From NCBI RefSeq assembly GCF_007993865.1, contig NZ_VIUH01000008.1:1-64000 (forward strand): a stretch of 64,000 nucleotides of DNA, written 5' to 3'. The translations under genes and the position numbers were made by a program. The stretch is from Pseudomonas sp. SJZ079 (lineage in GTDB: Bacteria; Pseudomonadota; Gammaproteobacteria; Pseudomonadales; Pseudomonadaceae). The notes beneath the pieces were generated by a model. The model worked only from the letters and a program-made list of their open reading frames with translations. It did no database searches and was not told the DNA's origin. Shown here one piece after another: positions 47,790-57,100 of this stretch (positions are counted from its first letter, which is position 1; each line of letters begins with the position of its first letter).

Positions 47790-48596
47790 TCAGGGGATCA
47801 GCAGCTCGCGGCGACCGTCGGCGTGCTCGATCTGCGTGCCGGGCAGGCGCAGGCGCCGGTCGCCGAGGTAGTCGTAGTCGCGGCGTGCGGCCTGCAGCAG
47901 GCCGAGATCCAGCTCGATGGCGTGTTGGCACTCCTCGCGCCCGGCCTCGAACAGCAGCCGGCCGAACGGATCGACCGCCGCACTGCCGCCGGCAAAAATC
48001 AGGTCGCCATCGCCCTGGCCGACGCGATTGACCATCACCGCGAACGCCTGGTTTTCTTGCGCGCGCGCCATGATCGCGGTGCGATGGACGGGGCCATAGG
48101 GGTCCATGTTGCCGTTGCTGACCAGGATCAGTTCGGCGCCGAGCTGGGCCAGGGCACGGGCGCTTTCCGGAAACTCGATGTCGTAACAGATCAGCAGGCC
48201 AACGCGGATACCCTTCCAGAGCACCGTGCTGAAACGGTCGCCGGGTTCGACCAGGCCGCGTTCCGAGGGCCACAGGTGGGTCTTGCGGTAGCTCAGGGCG
48301 ACGCCTTCGGGGGTCACCAACACCGAGGTGTTGTAGAAGGTTCCCGCGTCGTTTTCCACCAGGCCGACGACCACCGCGACATCGCGCTCGCGCGCCGCGC
48401 GCTGGACGGCCTGCAGGCTGGGCCCGTGCAACGCCTCGGCGAGCCGGCGGGCATCGGCGAAGCCGGTCAACTGGGTTTCCGGGAACAGCAGCAGGTCGGT
48501 GTCGGGCGCACAGCTGGCGATGGCCTGCAGGGTGCGCTCGAGGTTATAGGTGGTGTCGCCATCGCGACCGGCCAGTTGCACGAGTTCAAGCTTCAT
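47790..48596 (-). CDS. Carbon-nitrogen hydrolase (amidase, nitrilase superfamily)
   Basis: A 268-aa enzyme with the complete triad: Glu40 (LLLFPETQLTGF), Lys105 (YRKTHLW) and Cys137 (LLICYDIEFPE). Length and motifs resemble Pseudomonas amide hydrolases such as R-stereoselective amidase RamA, which I recall lies near a beta-alanyl dipeptidase gene, as here. The substrate could be amino acid or peptide amides. Divergent from a LuxR-type regulator. Confidence 0.82.
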   Translation of the reverse strand: MKLELVQLAGRDGDTTYNLERTLQAIASCAPDTDLLLFPETQLTGFADARRLAEALHGPSLQAVQRAARERDVAVVVGLVENDAGTFYNTSVLVTPEGVALSYRKTHLWPSERGLVEPGDRFSTVLWKGIRVGLLICYDIEFPESARALAQLGAELILVSNGNMDPYGPVHRTAIMARAQENQAFAVMVNRVGQGDGDLIFAGGSAAVDPFGRLLFEAGREECQHAIELDLGLLQAARRDYDYLGDRRLRLPGTQIEHADGRRELLIP

Positions 48597-48705
48597 GGGT
48601 GTTCCTTGTACTTGTCAGTAGGCTCACAGCGGTCAGAATGACCGCCACCCGCCAGGGGTGAGGCAGAGTATGGGCCGCGGCGCTGGCGCGAGTAATTACG
48701 TCGAA

Positions 48706-48724
48706 GGGGTAACCCCATAGGGGT
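48706..48724 (+). promoter_or_regulatory. GGGGTA-type operator/hairpin before LuxR gene 1
   Basis: Palindrome GGGGTAACCCC (48706-48716), then ATA and GGGGTAG, which doubles as the ribosome site of the gene at 48731. The ACCCC could pair either with the upstream GGGGT or with the ribosome site. A matching arrangement precedes the second LuxR gene. Confidence 0.55.
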
Positions 48725-48730
48725 AGCAGC

Positions 48731-49513
48731 ATGAGCCTGACATTGCAGGATCTGGCCTGGCATCAAGCGCTTGGCAAGTTGATCGAAACGCTGGACCGGC
48801 CCACTTTCTGGACGGCGCTGACGCGTCTGCTCGGGCAGTACATGGAGCTGGACAGCTGGGTGGCGCTGCTGTTCAGCGATGGCAGGCCCCGGGTATTCGC
48901 CGAATGCCCTGGCGAGGACGGTGGGCCTGATCCGCTGTTCCAGGATTACCTCAAGGGTCTGTATCTGCTCGATCCCTTCTACATCGCCAGCCGCGAAATG
49001 CCGCAGAGCGGGTTGTTGCGCCTGAGCGACGTGGCGCCGGAGTGCTTCGAGCAGACCAATTACTACCAGCGTTATTTCCGCTTCAACGTGGTCGCCGATG
49101 AAGTGCAGATCAACGTGCAGCTCGACGGCGAACGCACCCTGTGCCTGTCGCTGGGCAGCGAGGTGCCGTTCAGCCCCGAGCAGATCACCCTGCTCGGCCT
49201 GCTGCAGCCCTGGGTCGCCGGACTGATGCGCCAGCGCATGGCCTTCGAACGGGAAGCCCTAGAGCGTGCGCTTCCTGCGCCGCGTTGGCAGAGCCAGCTG
49301 GAAGCCACAGTGCAGCAGATGGAGGCGCCGCTCACCGCCCGCGAGCTGGAAGTCAGCCGGCTGATGCTCAGCGGCTACTCGAGCAAGGAGATCGCCCGAC
49401 GCCTGGCGATCTCGGCCGAGACCGTGAAGGTCCACCGCAAGCACCTGTACGGCAAACTCGGGATCAAGTCGCAGTCGGAGTTGTTCTCGCTGTTTCTCCA
49501 GGCGCAAGGCTGA
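48731..49513 (+). CDS. LuxR-type HTH regulator (1)
   Basis: A 260-aa protein with an unrecognised N-terminal sensory domain and a C-terminal LuxR/FixJ helix-turn-helix (LTARELEVSRLMLSGYSSKEIARRLAISAETVKVHRKHLYGKLGIKSQSEL). It is a paralogue of the regulator at 50335: both have a YYxxYFR segment and similar length. No LuxI synthase is near, so it is a solo regulator. It probably controls the amidase and LysE genes around it. Confidence 0.87.
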   Translation: MSLTLQDLAWHQALGKLIETLDRPTFWTALTRLLGQYMELDSWVALLFSDGRPRVFAECPGEDGGPDPLFQDYLKGLYLLDPFYIASREMPQSGLLRLSDVAPECFEQTNYYQRYFRFNVVADEVQINVQLDGERTLCLSLGSEVPFSPEQITLLGLLQPWVAGLMRQRMAFEREALERALPAPRWQSQLEATVQQMEAPLTARELEVSRLMLSGYSSKEIARRLAISAETVKVHRKHLYGKLGIKSQSELFSLFLQAQG

Positions 49514-49527
49514 CCGTTCGCCATCGC

Positions 49528-50157
49528 TCAGCGCAGATCGCTGCGCCGGTACAGGCTCAGGCCCAGCGCCAGCAGCGCGAGCATGCCGGCGCAGCTGCGA
49601 TTGACCCACGCCATCACCCGGGCGGAAAAACTGCGCATCGCGTGGCGCCCGCCGAAGGCGTAGAGGGCCATCATCACGCAGTCGATCGCCGCGCTGGTCA
49701 GCGCCAGCACCAGGTATTGCTGGGCGACCGGCTCGCCGGGGCGGATGAACTGCGGCAGGAACGCCGAGAAGAACAGCAGGCCCTTGGGGTTCGACAGCCC
49801 GACCAGCAGCGCGCGCAGGAAGGCGGCTCGACCGCTGGCCGTGGCTGCGCCGGTCGTGCGCTGCAATGCCTGCGTCGGCGCCCGCCAGAGGGCCCAGGCC
49901 AGATACAGCAGATAGCCCGCCCCCAGCCACTTGACCAGGCTGAACAGCTGCTCGGAGGCCTGTAGCAATGCCCCCAGGCCGCAGCCCACCGCGCCAATCA
50001 GGATCAGGTCCGAGAGGGCCGCACCGGCCATGCCGAACGCCGCCACGCGCATGCCGTGCGTGGCGCCGTTGTTGAGCGCCAACAGCATGGATGGGCCGGG
50101 GACCATCATCACCGCGCTGACCGCGACGACGTAAAGCAGCAGGGTCGATATCTCCAT
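49528..50157 (-). CDS. LysE/RhtB-family amino acid exporter
   Basis: A 209-aa inner-membrane protein with about six helices. The family start MVPGPSMLLALNNGATHGMRVA and GLSNPKGLLFFSAFLPQFI are clear. It probably exports an amino acid released by the neighbouring amidase and peptidase. It lies between the two LuxR-type genes. Confidence 0.87.
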   Translation of the reverse strand: MEISTLLLYVVAVSAVMMVPGPSMLLALNNGATHGMRVAAFGMAGAALSDLILIGAVGCGLGALLQASEQLFSLVKWLGAGYLLYLAWALWRAPTQALQRTTGAATASGRAAFLRALLVGLSNPKGLLFFSAFLPQFIRPGEPVAQQYLVLALTSAAIDCVMMALYAFGGRHAMRSFSARVMAWVNRSCAGMLALLALGLSLYRRSDLR

Positions 50158-50334
50158 CGAAAAACTCTCCAGCTCCGGTACAGAGGACAGATCACGTCTC
50201 GCCGTAATGCTGCATGACGCCAGGCAGAACAACAACCTCATGGCAGTGTGTCGATTCGCTGCTTGGTGTGGCCCGTGTGCTGCCCACAGCCACTGGGTCG
50301 CGGGTCGCTCGACGCGCCCAAACGACCTGGCCGT

Positions 50335-51108
50335 TCACCGCGGCTGCAGCAACAGGGCGAACAGCTCGGCGTGGCCGCTGACGTTGAGCTTGTGATAGAG
50401 GTTGCGCCGGTGCACCTTCACCGTTTCCGGGGAGATGCCCAGGCGCTGGGCGATCGCCTTGCTGGAGAAACCCTGCAGAATCAGCTGCGCGGTTTCGCCC
50501 TCGCGCTCGGTCAGACGCGCGCCCAGTCCTTCCAGCATCAGGGTGAAATCGCCAGCCGCGGGCTGGGCGGCGGGCACCTCCAGCGCGCAGAGTTGCAGGT
50601 GGCGGCGCATGGCGGCCAACACCCAGTCGCGCACGCACAGCAGCCGACCGAACTCGGCATGGCTGAAGGACGTCTGCCGCCCCAGGGACAGGCCGAGCAC
50701 GGCCCCCGCATGGTTGATCAGGAATTGCAGCTCGCCACCGCCGACCACCGGGCGGAAATAGCTCAGGTAGTACTCACTCTGCTGGAACTGGTCCGGCGCC
50801 ACCGACTCCAGGCTGTGCAGGCCATCGGCGATACCGGCGCAGGCGGCCTGATAGAAGGGGTCGAGCAGGTACATACCGGCGCAGTAGTCGGCCAGGTCCT
50901 CACCCTCACCGGTCACGGCGCGGAACTCGAAATCGGCCAACAGGCTGGGTACCCGCCCCGCCTGCATCAGGGCCACCAGGGCATTGTCCAGCGGCACCAG
51001 CAGACGCAGGCAGTCCACCAGGCTGCGCCAGAAACTGTCCTGGCCCAGGCTGGCGAACAGCCGCGCCAGCCCTTGGTGCACGGGTAGCTCCTTCAGCAAG
51101 GCGTCCAC
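50335..51108 (-). CDS. LuxR-type HTH regulator (2)
   Basis: A 257-aa paralogue of the regulator at 48731, with GTG start at 51108. The C-terminal HTH is LTEREGETAQLILQGFSSKAIAQRLGISPETVKVHRRNLYHKLNVSGHAEL. It is divergent from the polyamine-type binding protein at 51220 and likely controls it and the P1 peptidase. Confidence 0.87.
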   Translation of the reverse strand: MDALLKELPVHQGLARLFASLGQDSFWRSLVDCLRLLVPLDNALVALMQAGRVPSLLADFEFRAVTGEGEDLADYCAGMYLLDPFYQAACAGIADGLHSLESVAPDQFQQSEYYLSYFRPVVGGGELQFLINHAGAVLGLSLGRQTSFSHAEFGRLLCVRDWVLAAMRRHLQLCALEVPAAQPAAGDFTLMLEGLGARLTEREGETAQLILQGFSSKAIAQRLGISPETVKVHRRNLYHKLNVSGHAELFALLLQPR

Positions 51109-51111
51109 GCT

Positions 51112-51132
51112 CTACCCCCTTTTGGGTAACCC
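51112..51132 (-). promoter_or_regulatory. GGGGTA-type operator/hairpin before LuxR gene 2
   Basis: On the minus strand GGGTTACCC (51124-51132) is followed by AAAA and GGGGGTAG, the ribosome site of the GTG at 51108. This is the same order as before the gene at 48731. The divergent gene at 51220 shares this intergenic space. Confidence 0.55.
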
Positions 51133-51219
51133 ATGGTGGGAATTGGTCTGCCCCTGGCGCAGTACTAGCCTGAGGTCTCCTGAATCAACGGGTCTGTAAC
51201 AGGCCAGGAGTGCCGCATC

Positions 51220-52332
51220 ATGCGTCGTCATCGCAGCTATCTCAATACCGGACTGGGAGTCTGTCTGTCAGCCTGGCTATCTGTCGCCGCCGCCGCTAGC
51301 GACGAGGGCCCCAGGGTGCATGTGTACAACTGGTACGACTACATCGGCCCGACCACCCTGGCCGACTTCAAGCGCGAGAAGGGCATCACCCCGATCTACG
51401 ACACCTTCGACAGCGCCGAAGTCCTGGAGAACAAGCTGCTCACCGGCGGTAGCGGTTACGACGTGGTGGTGGCCAGCAACTTCAGCCTGCCGACCCTGAT
51501 CAAGGCCGGCGTCCTCGAACCTTTGGACCCGAGCAAACTGTCGAACCTCAAGCACCTGGACCCCGACCTACTGGCCAAACTGGCCGGTAACGATCCGGGC
51601 AACCGCTATGCCGTGCCTTATATGTGGGGCACCAACGGTATCGGCTACAACGTCGACAAAGTCCGCGCCGCCCTCGGCGAGCAGGCTCCGGTGGATTCCT
51701 GGGACCTGCTGTTCAAGGAGGAGAACCTGGCCAAGCTCAGCCAGTGCGGCGTAGCCCTGCTCGACTCGCCTGCCGAGATACTGCCCATCGTCCTGCACTA
51801 CCTGGGCTTGCCACCCAACAGTCGCAACCCCGACGACTACCGCAAGGCCGAGGCGCTGCTGCTCAAGCTGCGTCCGCATATCGCCTACTTCAATTCGTCC
51901 AAGTTCATCAGCGACCTGGCCAACGGCGATATCTGCGTGGCGGTGGGCTGGGCCGGCGGCATGTTGGACGCCAAGGCCAGCGCCGAGCAGGCCGGTAACG
52001 GCGTGCACATCGAATACAGCCTGCCGAAGGAAGGTGCGCCATTGTGGTTCGACACCCTGGTGCTGCTCAAACAGGCGCCTCATCCGACCCAGGGCCTGGC
52101 GTTTATCGACTACCTGATGCGCCCGGAAGTTGTCGCGCCGATTACCGACTACCTGCGCTACCCCAACGGCAACCGCAGCGCCACAGCCCTGGTCAGCGCC
52201 ACCACCCGCAACAACCCGGCCGTTTATCCATCGGCAGAGACCATGGCCAGGCTGTTCACCCTGGCGCCCCTGCCCTTGAAGACCGAGCGCATCCGCACTC
52301 GCGTCTGGAGCACGGTGAAGAGCGGTCAGTGA
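51220..52332 (+). CDS. PotF/SpuD-like substrate-binding protein
   Basis: A 370-aa periplasmic protein with a signal peptide ending SVAAAA. VHVYNWYDYIGPTTLADFKREKG and NRYAVPYMWGTNGIGYNVDKV match putrescine/spermidine-binding proteins. No permease or ATPase genes follow; instead a P1 peptidase lies 33 bp downstream. It may bind a beta-amino or polyamine-like peptide rather than putrescine itself. Confidence 0.88.
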   Translation: MRRHRSYLNTGLGVCLSAWLSVAAAASDEGPRVHVYNWYDYIGPTTLADFKREKGITPIYDTFDSAEVLENKLLTGGSGYDVVVASNFSLPTLIKAGVLEPLDPSKLSNLKHLDPDLLAKLAGNDPGNRYAVPYMWGTNGIGYNVDKVRAALGEQAPVDSWDLLFKEENLAKLSQCGVALLDSPAEILPIVLHYLGLPPNSRNPDDYRKAEALLLKLRPHIAYFNSSKFISDLANGDICVAVGWAGGMLDAKASAEQAGNGVHIEYSLPKEGAPLWFDTLVLLKQAPHPTQGLAFIDYLMRPEVVAPITDYLRYPNGNRSATALVSATTRNNPAVYPSAETMARLFTLAPLPLKTERIRTRVWSTVKSGQ

Positions 52333-52365
52333 CTCCCCCCGAATATTTCCTGAAGTAACCTAGCC

Positions 52366-53502
52366 ATGAGAGAAACCATGAAACCACGTGCCCGTGATCT
52401 GCAAATCCAGTTCGGCCAACTGCAACCCGGTCCCCTCAACGCCATCACCGATGTGCCCGGCGTGCGCGTCGGCCATAGCGACGTGCGCGGGCGTAGCGCC
52501 AGCGGTCGCGACATCAACACCGGGGTCACCCTGATCGAACCGCGCGCGGGCTCCACCACCCAGCAGCCGTGCTTCGCCGGCGTGCACATCCTCAACGGCA
52601 ATGGCGACGCCACCGGCCTGGAGTGGATTCGCGAGGCCGGCCTGCTGACCAGCCCGATCGCCTTCACCAATACCCACAGCCTCGGTGTGGTGCGCGATGC
52701 GCTGATCGCCCTGGACCGCCAAAACCAGCCCGCCGACGGGCGCCTGTACTGGAACATGCCGGTGGTGCTGGAAACCTTCGACGGCCTGCTCAACGACATC
52801 AACGGCTTCCACGTGCGGCCTGAACATGTCGCCGAAGCCCTGGACCGCGCCAAGGGCGGTCCGGTGGCCGAAGGCGCGGTCGGCGGCGGCAGCGGCATGA
52901 TCTGTCACGAGTACAAGGGCGGCATCGGCACCGCCTCGCGGCGCCTGAGTGCGGCGCAGGGCGGCTGGACCGTGGGCGCCATCGTCCAGGCCAACCACGG
53001 CACGCGCCGCGAGCTGCGCGTGGATGGTTACCCGGTGGGGCGCTATCTGGAAAAAGCCACCTCGCCATTCCTCCGCGCCGAGCTGCCGCATCCGGGCATG
53101 GGCTCGATCGTCGTCTGCCTGGCCACCGATGCGCCGCTGCTGCCGCACCAGTGCACCCGCCTGGCCCAGCGCGCCAGCATCGGCATCGCCCGCACCGGCG
53201 GCGGCAATGAGGACTGCAGCGGCGACATCTTCGTCGCCTTCGCCACCGGCAACCAGATGCCGGCGGCGGACTACAGCCTCAAGGGCGCCTTCACCTGTGA
53301 CGGGCTGCGCATGGTCAGCAACGACCATATCGGCGATTTGTTCCTCGCCGCCAGCGAAGCAGTGGAAGAAGCCATAGTCAACGCGCTGTTGGCCGCCGTC
53401 ACCACCGAAGTGAATGGTCATACGGTGCCTGGGCTGGACGCCGCCACACTGCTGAAGGCCTTGCACCAGGCAGGCTGGCCTGGAGCCGAACAGGCAAGCT
53501 AA
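52366..53502 (+). CDS. P1-family aminopeptidase (DmpA/BapA type)
   Basis: A 378-aa Ntn hydrolase of the DmpA/BapA family. Self-cleavage is expected between Gly246 and Ser247 (HPGMGSIVVCLATDAPLLPHQ), Ser247 becoming the nucleophile. Such enzymes release N-terminal D- or beta-amino acids, for example beta-alanyl dipeptides. An internal ATG at 52378 is another possible start. Context with an amidase, LysE exporter and binding protein suggests use of unusual amino acid derivatives. Confidence 0.87.
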   Translation: MRETMKPRARDLQIQFGQLQPGPLNAITDVPGVRVGHSDVRGRSASGRDINTGVTLIEPRAGSTTQQPCFAGVHILNGNGDATGLEWIREAGLLTSPIAFTNTHSLGVVRDALIALDRQNQPADGRLYWNMPVVLETFDGLLNDINGFHVRPEHVAEALDRAKGGPVAEGAVGGGSGMICHEYKGGIGTASRRLSAAQGGWTVGAIVQANHGTRRELRVDGYPVGRYLEKATSPFLRAELPHPGMGSIVVCLATDAPLLPHQCTRLAQRASIGIARTGGGNEDCSGDIFVAFATGNQMPAADYSLKGAFTCDGLRMVSNDHIGDLFLAASEAVEEAIVNALLAAVTTEVNGHTVPGLDAATLLKALHQAGWPGAEQAS

Positions 53503-53761
53503 GGCTGTAGATCCGCACTGGGAATCCTCGGCAACGGAGGAGCGCCACCTGGCTGTGCTGAAGGTGGCGCTCCCCGGCGACTCGAGGCTGCCCTGTATCG
53601 GTGGGTCAGTTTCGCCCTTGGGGCTCTCAGCTTGCTGGTGTTTTCCGCTTTCGAGGATCGAGCATATTGGCTCGAATACTGGTCACGAATGCCCCCCGAA
53701 ACTCCACGTAGGGTGGAATACCGCCAAGCGTTTTCCAGCCATGGTCACCCAGGCTACCTCG

Positions 53762-54385
53762 CTACGCCGCACTCACGCGGGTTCGGTCCACATGATTGAT
53801 CACCCGCCAGATCTGTCGGGGCGTGGCCAGGGCGGCCGACATGGTCCAACGCTGGTCCGCGTCGCTGCCGATGCGCACCATGCCTGTGTGTTCGCTGTCG
53901 TTGGCGTCGATCAGCGGCTCGGGATCGTAGAAGCCAAGGGCATAGCGCAATTGCTCGATATCGGCGGGGTCGCCGGTGAGGAACTGCCAGCCAGGTCCAA
54001 TGCCATGCAGCTCGGCGTAGGCCTTGAGAATCTCCGGGCTATCCAGCAGCGGCTGCAGGCTGATCGAGTACATAAACACGTCGCGGCCCACACGGTCGCC
54101 TAACAGCTTCTGCACCTGCCTCAGGTTGGCCGTGGCGGTCGGGCAGATGCCGGCACAGCTGACATACATCATGTTGATGGTGACTACCTTGCCACGCACC
54201 AGATCGTCGTAGAACCTGACCGCCTTGCCCTCGTGCGTGTACAGCGGTGTATTGGGAATGCGTTGCTCGTGGGTCGTGCCGGTGTCCGTCAATTGCGGTT
54301 GGGCCAGGCTGGGCCAAGCGTGCAGACCCAGCGCGACGGTACCCAGGGTACCCATGCCGAACATTAGTTCTCTGCGTGTGTTCAT
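53762..54385 (-). CDS. SCO1/SenC-family copper protein
   Basis: A 207-aa thioredoxin-fold protein with an N-terminal export segment containing RRELMFGMGTLGTVALGL. The copper site CAGIC (VSCAGICPT) and a distal His in DSEHTG fit SCO/SenC. It follows the multicopper oxidase gene by 20 bp, so it probably delivers copper to it or assists its assembly. Confidence 0.82.
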   Translation of the reverse strand: MNTRRELMFGMGTLGTVALGLHAWPSLAQPQLTDTGTTHEQRIPNTPLYTHEGKAVRFYDDLVRGKVVTINMMYVSCAGICPTATANLRQVQKLLGDRVGRDVFMYSISLQPLLDSPEILKAYAELHGIGPGWQFLTGDPADIEQLRYALGFYDPEPLIDANDSEHTGMVRIGSDADQRWTMSAALATPRQIWRVINHVDRTRVSAA

Positions 54386-54405
54386 GGGATATCCACCTCT
54401 GCTGA

Positions 54406-56388
54406 TCAAGTGGGTGTATCTACGATATTCAAGCGCACCATCATCTCGTGGTCTTCGTGGATCACGTTGTGACAGTGCATGACGTACTTGCCGGTGAAGT
54501 CGCGAAAGCGCACGAGCACCCGGATGGTCATGCTCCCCTCGAGCAAGAAGATGTCTTTGCGCCCTTGCTCGTGAGGCGGTACGGGCAGCTGCCTGCCATC
54601 CGAGCTCTTGCTGAGCATGCGGCCCTCCTCCAGATGAATATGGATGGGGTGGTCCCAGCCACCCTTGCCCGACAGTTCCCAGACTTCGGCGGCACCCAGC
54701 GGTATCACGTTGCTCTTGTCATCATCGGCGTCGAACAGTTTGCCGTTAATCGTCCACATGCCGTTCTTGCGGTCAAACTCCCAGCGGCGTTTCGGTAGCC
54801 CGGCGAGCTCCTGCGCCGTCGGTAGCTCGCGTATTTCGCGCAACTGGTTGGGTACCTGGCTGAGGTCTTGTTTATCTGGATAACGATCGACAATGATCTT
54901 CAGCACTCGGCTGCCTGGCCCTCGCACATCCTTGGCCTTGCGGGTACTGTCCTGACGCAGGCGGTTGACCAGGTAGAGCTCGGTGCCGATAGGGTACTGG
55001 GAAAAGTCCACCACTATGTCGGCGCGCTCGGCCACAGCGAGGTGCACCCGGGTCTGATCGCGCAGCGTTTCGGGCAGCAAATTGCCGTCGTTGGCGATGT
55101 AGTCGAAGCGCTGTTCCTTGCCTGCGGCATCTACTAGATAGAATTCGTAGAACCGGCTGGGGCCGGTGTTGAGCAGGCGCAGACGGTACTTGCGGGCATC
55201 CACCGGCAACACCGGTTCGATCTTGCCGTTGACCGTGACCTTGTCGCCCAGCACGCCTTCCGGATCGAATTGGTTCCAGAACAGCATGCCGTTCGCGTCG
55301 AAGCGCTTGTCGCCAAAGGCCAGTGGGTAGTCATAGGCGCCGCTGGGCAGGCGCAAGGCTTTAGGGTTTGGATCGAGCTCGTTGCCCGAGTCGAATTCAT
55401 CGAATAGCAGGTAAAAGCCGGCCAACCCGAGGTAGGTGTTCGGTGCGGTGAAATCCTTAGTGTGGTCGTGAAACCACAGCGTACCCAAGCCCTCGCGATA
55501 ATCGCCGATTGGCTGACCATTAGCGGAATAGCCGGTGAACGGGCCGGGATTTTCCAGGTTCTCCAAGTAGCCCGCATAAAGGTTGTGATAGAGGTGATCT
55601 TTGAATTCACCGGGGGTGATCTGCGAAGCATCGCGCAGTTCTGCCGCGCTATAGAAGTCGGCCGGGAAGCCATCGCATCCGGAGGACGCGTGCAGATTGT
55701 GTAGATGGGTGGAGATCTCCGGGCTGCCAACCCTCGGACGGGCGAAGCCCTGTTCAACCAGTTTCTCCGTCGAGCCGGCCAGTTGGCTGTGGAAGCGGCA
55801 AATAGCCGGTCGACCGTAGCGGGCGAGGATTGTGGTGGGGAAGGTCGGCTTCGGGTCTGCTGACTGATCGATGCCTTGGTAAGTCCAGATGATCTGCTTG
55901 GTTTTGGGGTAGTCGTGATGGAATTGCCAAGGAAGCGCTTGGGCATTTATTTCATACAGGTCCGCTCCGCCCAGCCTGTTCAGGATTTCGAAATGCTGGT
56001 GCGGAGGACGCCCGGCTTCGCGTTTCAGCGGATCTGGATCTTGGCTCTTGGGTTCCAATTCGGAAACTGGAAACAGCGCGTCCACCTTATTCAGCGCGAC
56101 TATCTTTCTCGGCAGTACATCCAGCCACGGCGTGGTGGCCGGGCTGCTGGAGTTGCCTTGCTTACCTGAGGACTCCGGTTGCGAGCCCTTGTCACCACCG
56201 TTCTTGGCTGCACTGTCACGCCCACTCAGCAGCAGAAGCGGCGCCGCCATTGCCGTGGTGGATAACTTGAGGAAGGTGCGGCGTGCGCCGTCCTCGGGTA
56301 AACCTTGGGGTGGCATGGGTTTCCGGCTACTCGCTGGAATGGGTTTTTCACCGCTAGCGGCGGACAGTTTGCTTTTCCATAAGAGCAT
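54406..56388 (-). CDS. Multicopper oxidase, CotA/bilirubin oxidase-like
   Basis: A 660-aa protein with a Tat-type leader (RRTFLKLSTTAMAAPLLLLSG). Copper motifs are seen in order: WQFHHD, LWFHDHTKDF, HPIHIHLEEG and YVMHCHNVIHEDHEMM. The pattern is that of CotA-like laccases rather than CopA. It should oxidise phenols, Mn(II) or Cu(I) in the periplasm. An alternative start is Met24. Partnered with a SCO-like protein. Confidence 0.87.
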   Translation of the reverse strand: MLLWKSKLSAASGEKPIPASSRKPMPPQGLPEDGARRTFLKLSTTAMAAPLLLLSGRDSAAKNGGDKGSQPESSGKQGNSSSPATTPWLDVLPRKIVALNKVDALFPVSELEPKSQDPDPLKREAGRPPHQHFEILNRLGGADLYEINAQALPWQFHHDYPKTKQIIWTYQGIDQSADPKPTFPTTILARYGRPAICRFHSQLAGSTEKLVEQGFARPRVGSPEISTHLHNLHASSGCDGFPADFYSAAELRDASQITPGEFKDHLYHNLYAGYLENLENPGPFTGYSANGQPIGDYREGLGTLWFHDHTKDFTAPNTYLGLAGFYLLFDEFDSGNELDPNPKALRLPSGAYDYPLAFGDKRFDANGMLFWNQFDPEGVLGDKVTVNGKIEPVLPVDARKYRLRLLNTGPSRFYEFYLVDAAGKEQRFDYIANDGNLLPETLRDQTRVHLAVAERADIVVDFSQYPIGTELYLVNRLRQDSTRKAKDVRGPGSRVLKIIVDRYPDKQDLSQVPNQLREIRELPTAQELAGLPKRRWEFDRKNGMWTINGKLFDADDDKSNVIPLGAAEVWELSGKGGWDHPIHIHLEEGRMLSKSSDGRQLPVPPHEQGRKDIFLLEGSMTIRVLVRFRDFTGKYVMHCHNVIHEDHEMMVRLNIVDTPT

Positions 56389-57100
56389 GGCGGCTGTTCT
56401 CCTCGTTGCGTGGTTGTTGAAAACTCATCAATAGAGGTTGCGCACATCCATAGCTCACCGCCGCTCAACACCCTTGCGGGTATAAGCGCAGAAGCCTGAA
56501 TGAAAGCTAACTAGGTGAATGCCACCTGCTGAGCGCAGCTGAATGGCTGGCGCTTACTCAGTGGTCAAGGAGGGGCGGTTACGCCTGCGATGACCGCGCC
56601 AGGGGGTGGCGCTGCTGGTCATGGGAATGGAGGGCCATGCAGGAGCGGCCAGGCATGCTCGTGCGGGGGAAACACAAGTCCCGTGCGGCGGAGTGTTGAA
56701 TTGTCCACATTAAGGCTCCCGGCGCTTGAAGCTACCCCCTGAGCCGCATGAGTCGCCTACTGTCGAATACACGATAACCGGACTTCACTCCTATGTTGTT
56801 ATCGGACTAAAGTCTGGCTGGATACTTAAGGGTTAAGTATCTTTTACAGCCGTTGTCAATGTGCCATCAGTACTATTTTGAAGTCCGTCCTGAATGTCGC
56901 TATCGTCGGCAAATTCCAGGGAAATCAGGCGTAGCCAGGAGCAAAAATACATCTAACGGAAACAAAGATTTTGCGCAGCGGCGTCTGCGAAAGGGCGGGC
57001 GGATTTATTTTTCCGTTCTAAGCGTCTGTAACTGGCCGCTTGTTGCCTGTCGTCAAGGTTCCTTCAGGTTCGCTTCCTGTTATCTATCCGCGTGCAGCGC
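56389..57100. other. 712-bp non-coding gap between oxidase and dauR
   Basis: No gene is supported. It contains a perfect palindrome at 56821-56841 (arms GATACTTAA and TTAAGTATC around GGG), just after a smaller inverted repeat GACT-AA-AGTC. The arm TTAAGTAT also occurs in the candidate DauR operator before dauB. The multicopper oxidase promoter should lie near 56400-56500. Confidence 0.5.

Noticed and set aside
48731-51108. Quorum-sensing system
   Set aside because: Both LuxR-type proteins lack a recognisable acyl-homoserine-lactone domain and no LuxI synthase is present.
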